Origin: Dulcicalothrix desertica PCC 7102
GTDB taxonomy: Bacteria > Cyanobacteriota > Cyanobacteriia > Cyanobacteriales > Nostocaceae
Assembly: GCF_003991905.1 (NCBI RefSeq)
Contig: NZ_RSCL01000001.1
Location: 868,654-932,653, forward strand
Direction: 5' to 3'
DNA length: 64,000 nt
This document shows, piece after piece, positions 63,946 to 64,000 of the stretch. How positions within the stretch are numbered: position 1 is the stretch's first letter; the number at the start of each line of letters is the position of its first letter. Position numbers and translations under genes: made by a program. A model generated the notes under the pieces. It did not search any database. It worked only from the letters and a program-made list of their open reading frames with translations, and had not been told where the DNA came from.

Positions 63946-64000
63946 AATTTGATTTTGGATGAAAAAGTAAATAACAATTAAAATTTTAAAATACACATAT

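Noticed and set aside
1-64000. CRISPR arrays, tRNA or rRNA genes, intact insertion sequences
   Set aside because: None could be recognised; no regularly spaced repeats with unique spacers and no transposase were seen.

Overview
The window looks like chromosome of a filamentous, probably heterocyst-forming cyanobacterium (Nostocales type). The evidence is: cruF/cruG of myxol-glycoside synthesis; sucrose synthase; a PEP-CTERM protein; DUF6887/DUF6888 and DUF433/PIN-like small-gene pairs; Npun_R2821-type glycosyltransferases; CHAT-TPR and NB-ARC-TPR proteins; heptameric short repeats; and low GC with many dispersed palindromes. The usual cyanobacterial palindrome GCGATCGC was not seen. Instead GGCGCC occurs about 109 times by hand count, roughly 25 times or more above base-composition expectation. 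No rRNA, tRNA, CRISPR array or intact transposase was found. Genus cannot be assigned from this window.

Layout. 1-9.7 kb: the tail of a leucine-rich-repeat-variant protein, secreted unknowns, a PEP-CTERM/DUF1194 protein, a truncated antitoxin, an Eis-like acetyltransferase with a DMT transporter, and a DUF1400 hydrolase. 9.8-15.3 kb: truB, a VWA-like protein with a degraded metal site, an aspartic protease, a TerB-like protein, and a NarL-type two-component locus with an extra small protein resembling a kinase dimerisation domain that has lost its histidine. 15.4-25 kb: a CHAT-TPR protein, a repeat-rich accessory stretch (unlisted 44-aa ORF, DUF6888-DUF6887 pair, ribbon-helix-helix gene between TGTATTG-type operators), a membrane-anchored amidohydrolase and an NB-ARC-TPR protein. 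25-34 kb: a ferritin-like protein, uppS, a PIN-like/DUF433 pair, a dead catalase gene and a 1223-aa hybrid histidine kinase.

34-42.7 kb is a compact seven-gene operon on the minus strand for export of a glycan: GT2, GT4, ABC exporter, GT4, GT10, and two Npun_R2821/2823-family transferases. Its ABC exporter has an unusual C-terminal extension that reads as two histidine-kinase dimerisation domains in tandem without an ATPase domain. 43-53 kb carries gloB, a GT8 transferase, a PAS-CRP regulator, and a sugar locus in which sucrose synthase is followed by a disaccharide phosphorylase fused to beta-phosphoglucomutase. 53.5-64 kb holds GST/DinB, a LysR regulator preceded by a MITE-like element, RNase HI with a C-terminal extension, cruG/cruF, rplU/rpmA, a RlaP-type nucleotidyltransferase and a GNAT enzyme.

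Repeats are a main theme. An arm-and-loop palindrome (CTTGTGGAACGGGCATCC type) sits in eight intergenic sites, and one arm has expanded into tandem arrays at three of them. Two large regulatory genes carry repeat sequence in frame inside their coding regions. The most unusual items are the ABC-exporter/DHp fusion, the orphan pseudo-DHp, and the replacement of GCGATCGC by GGCGCC.
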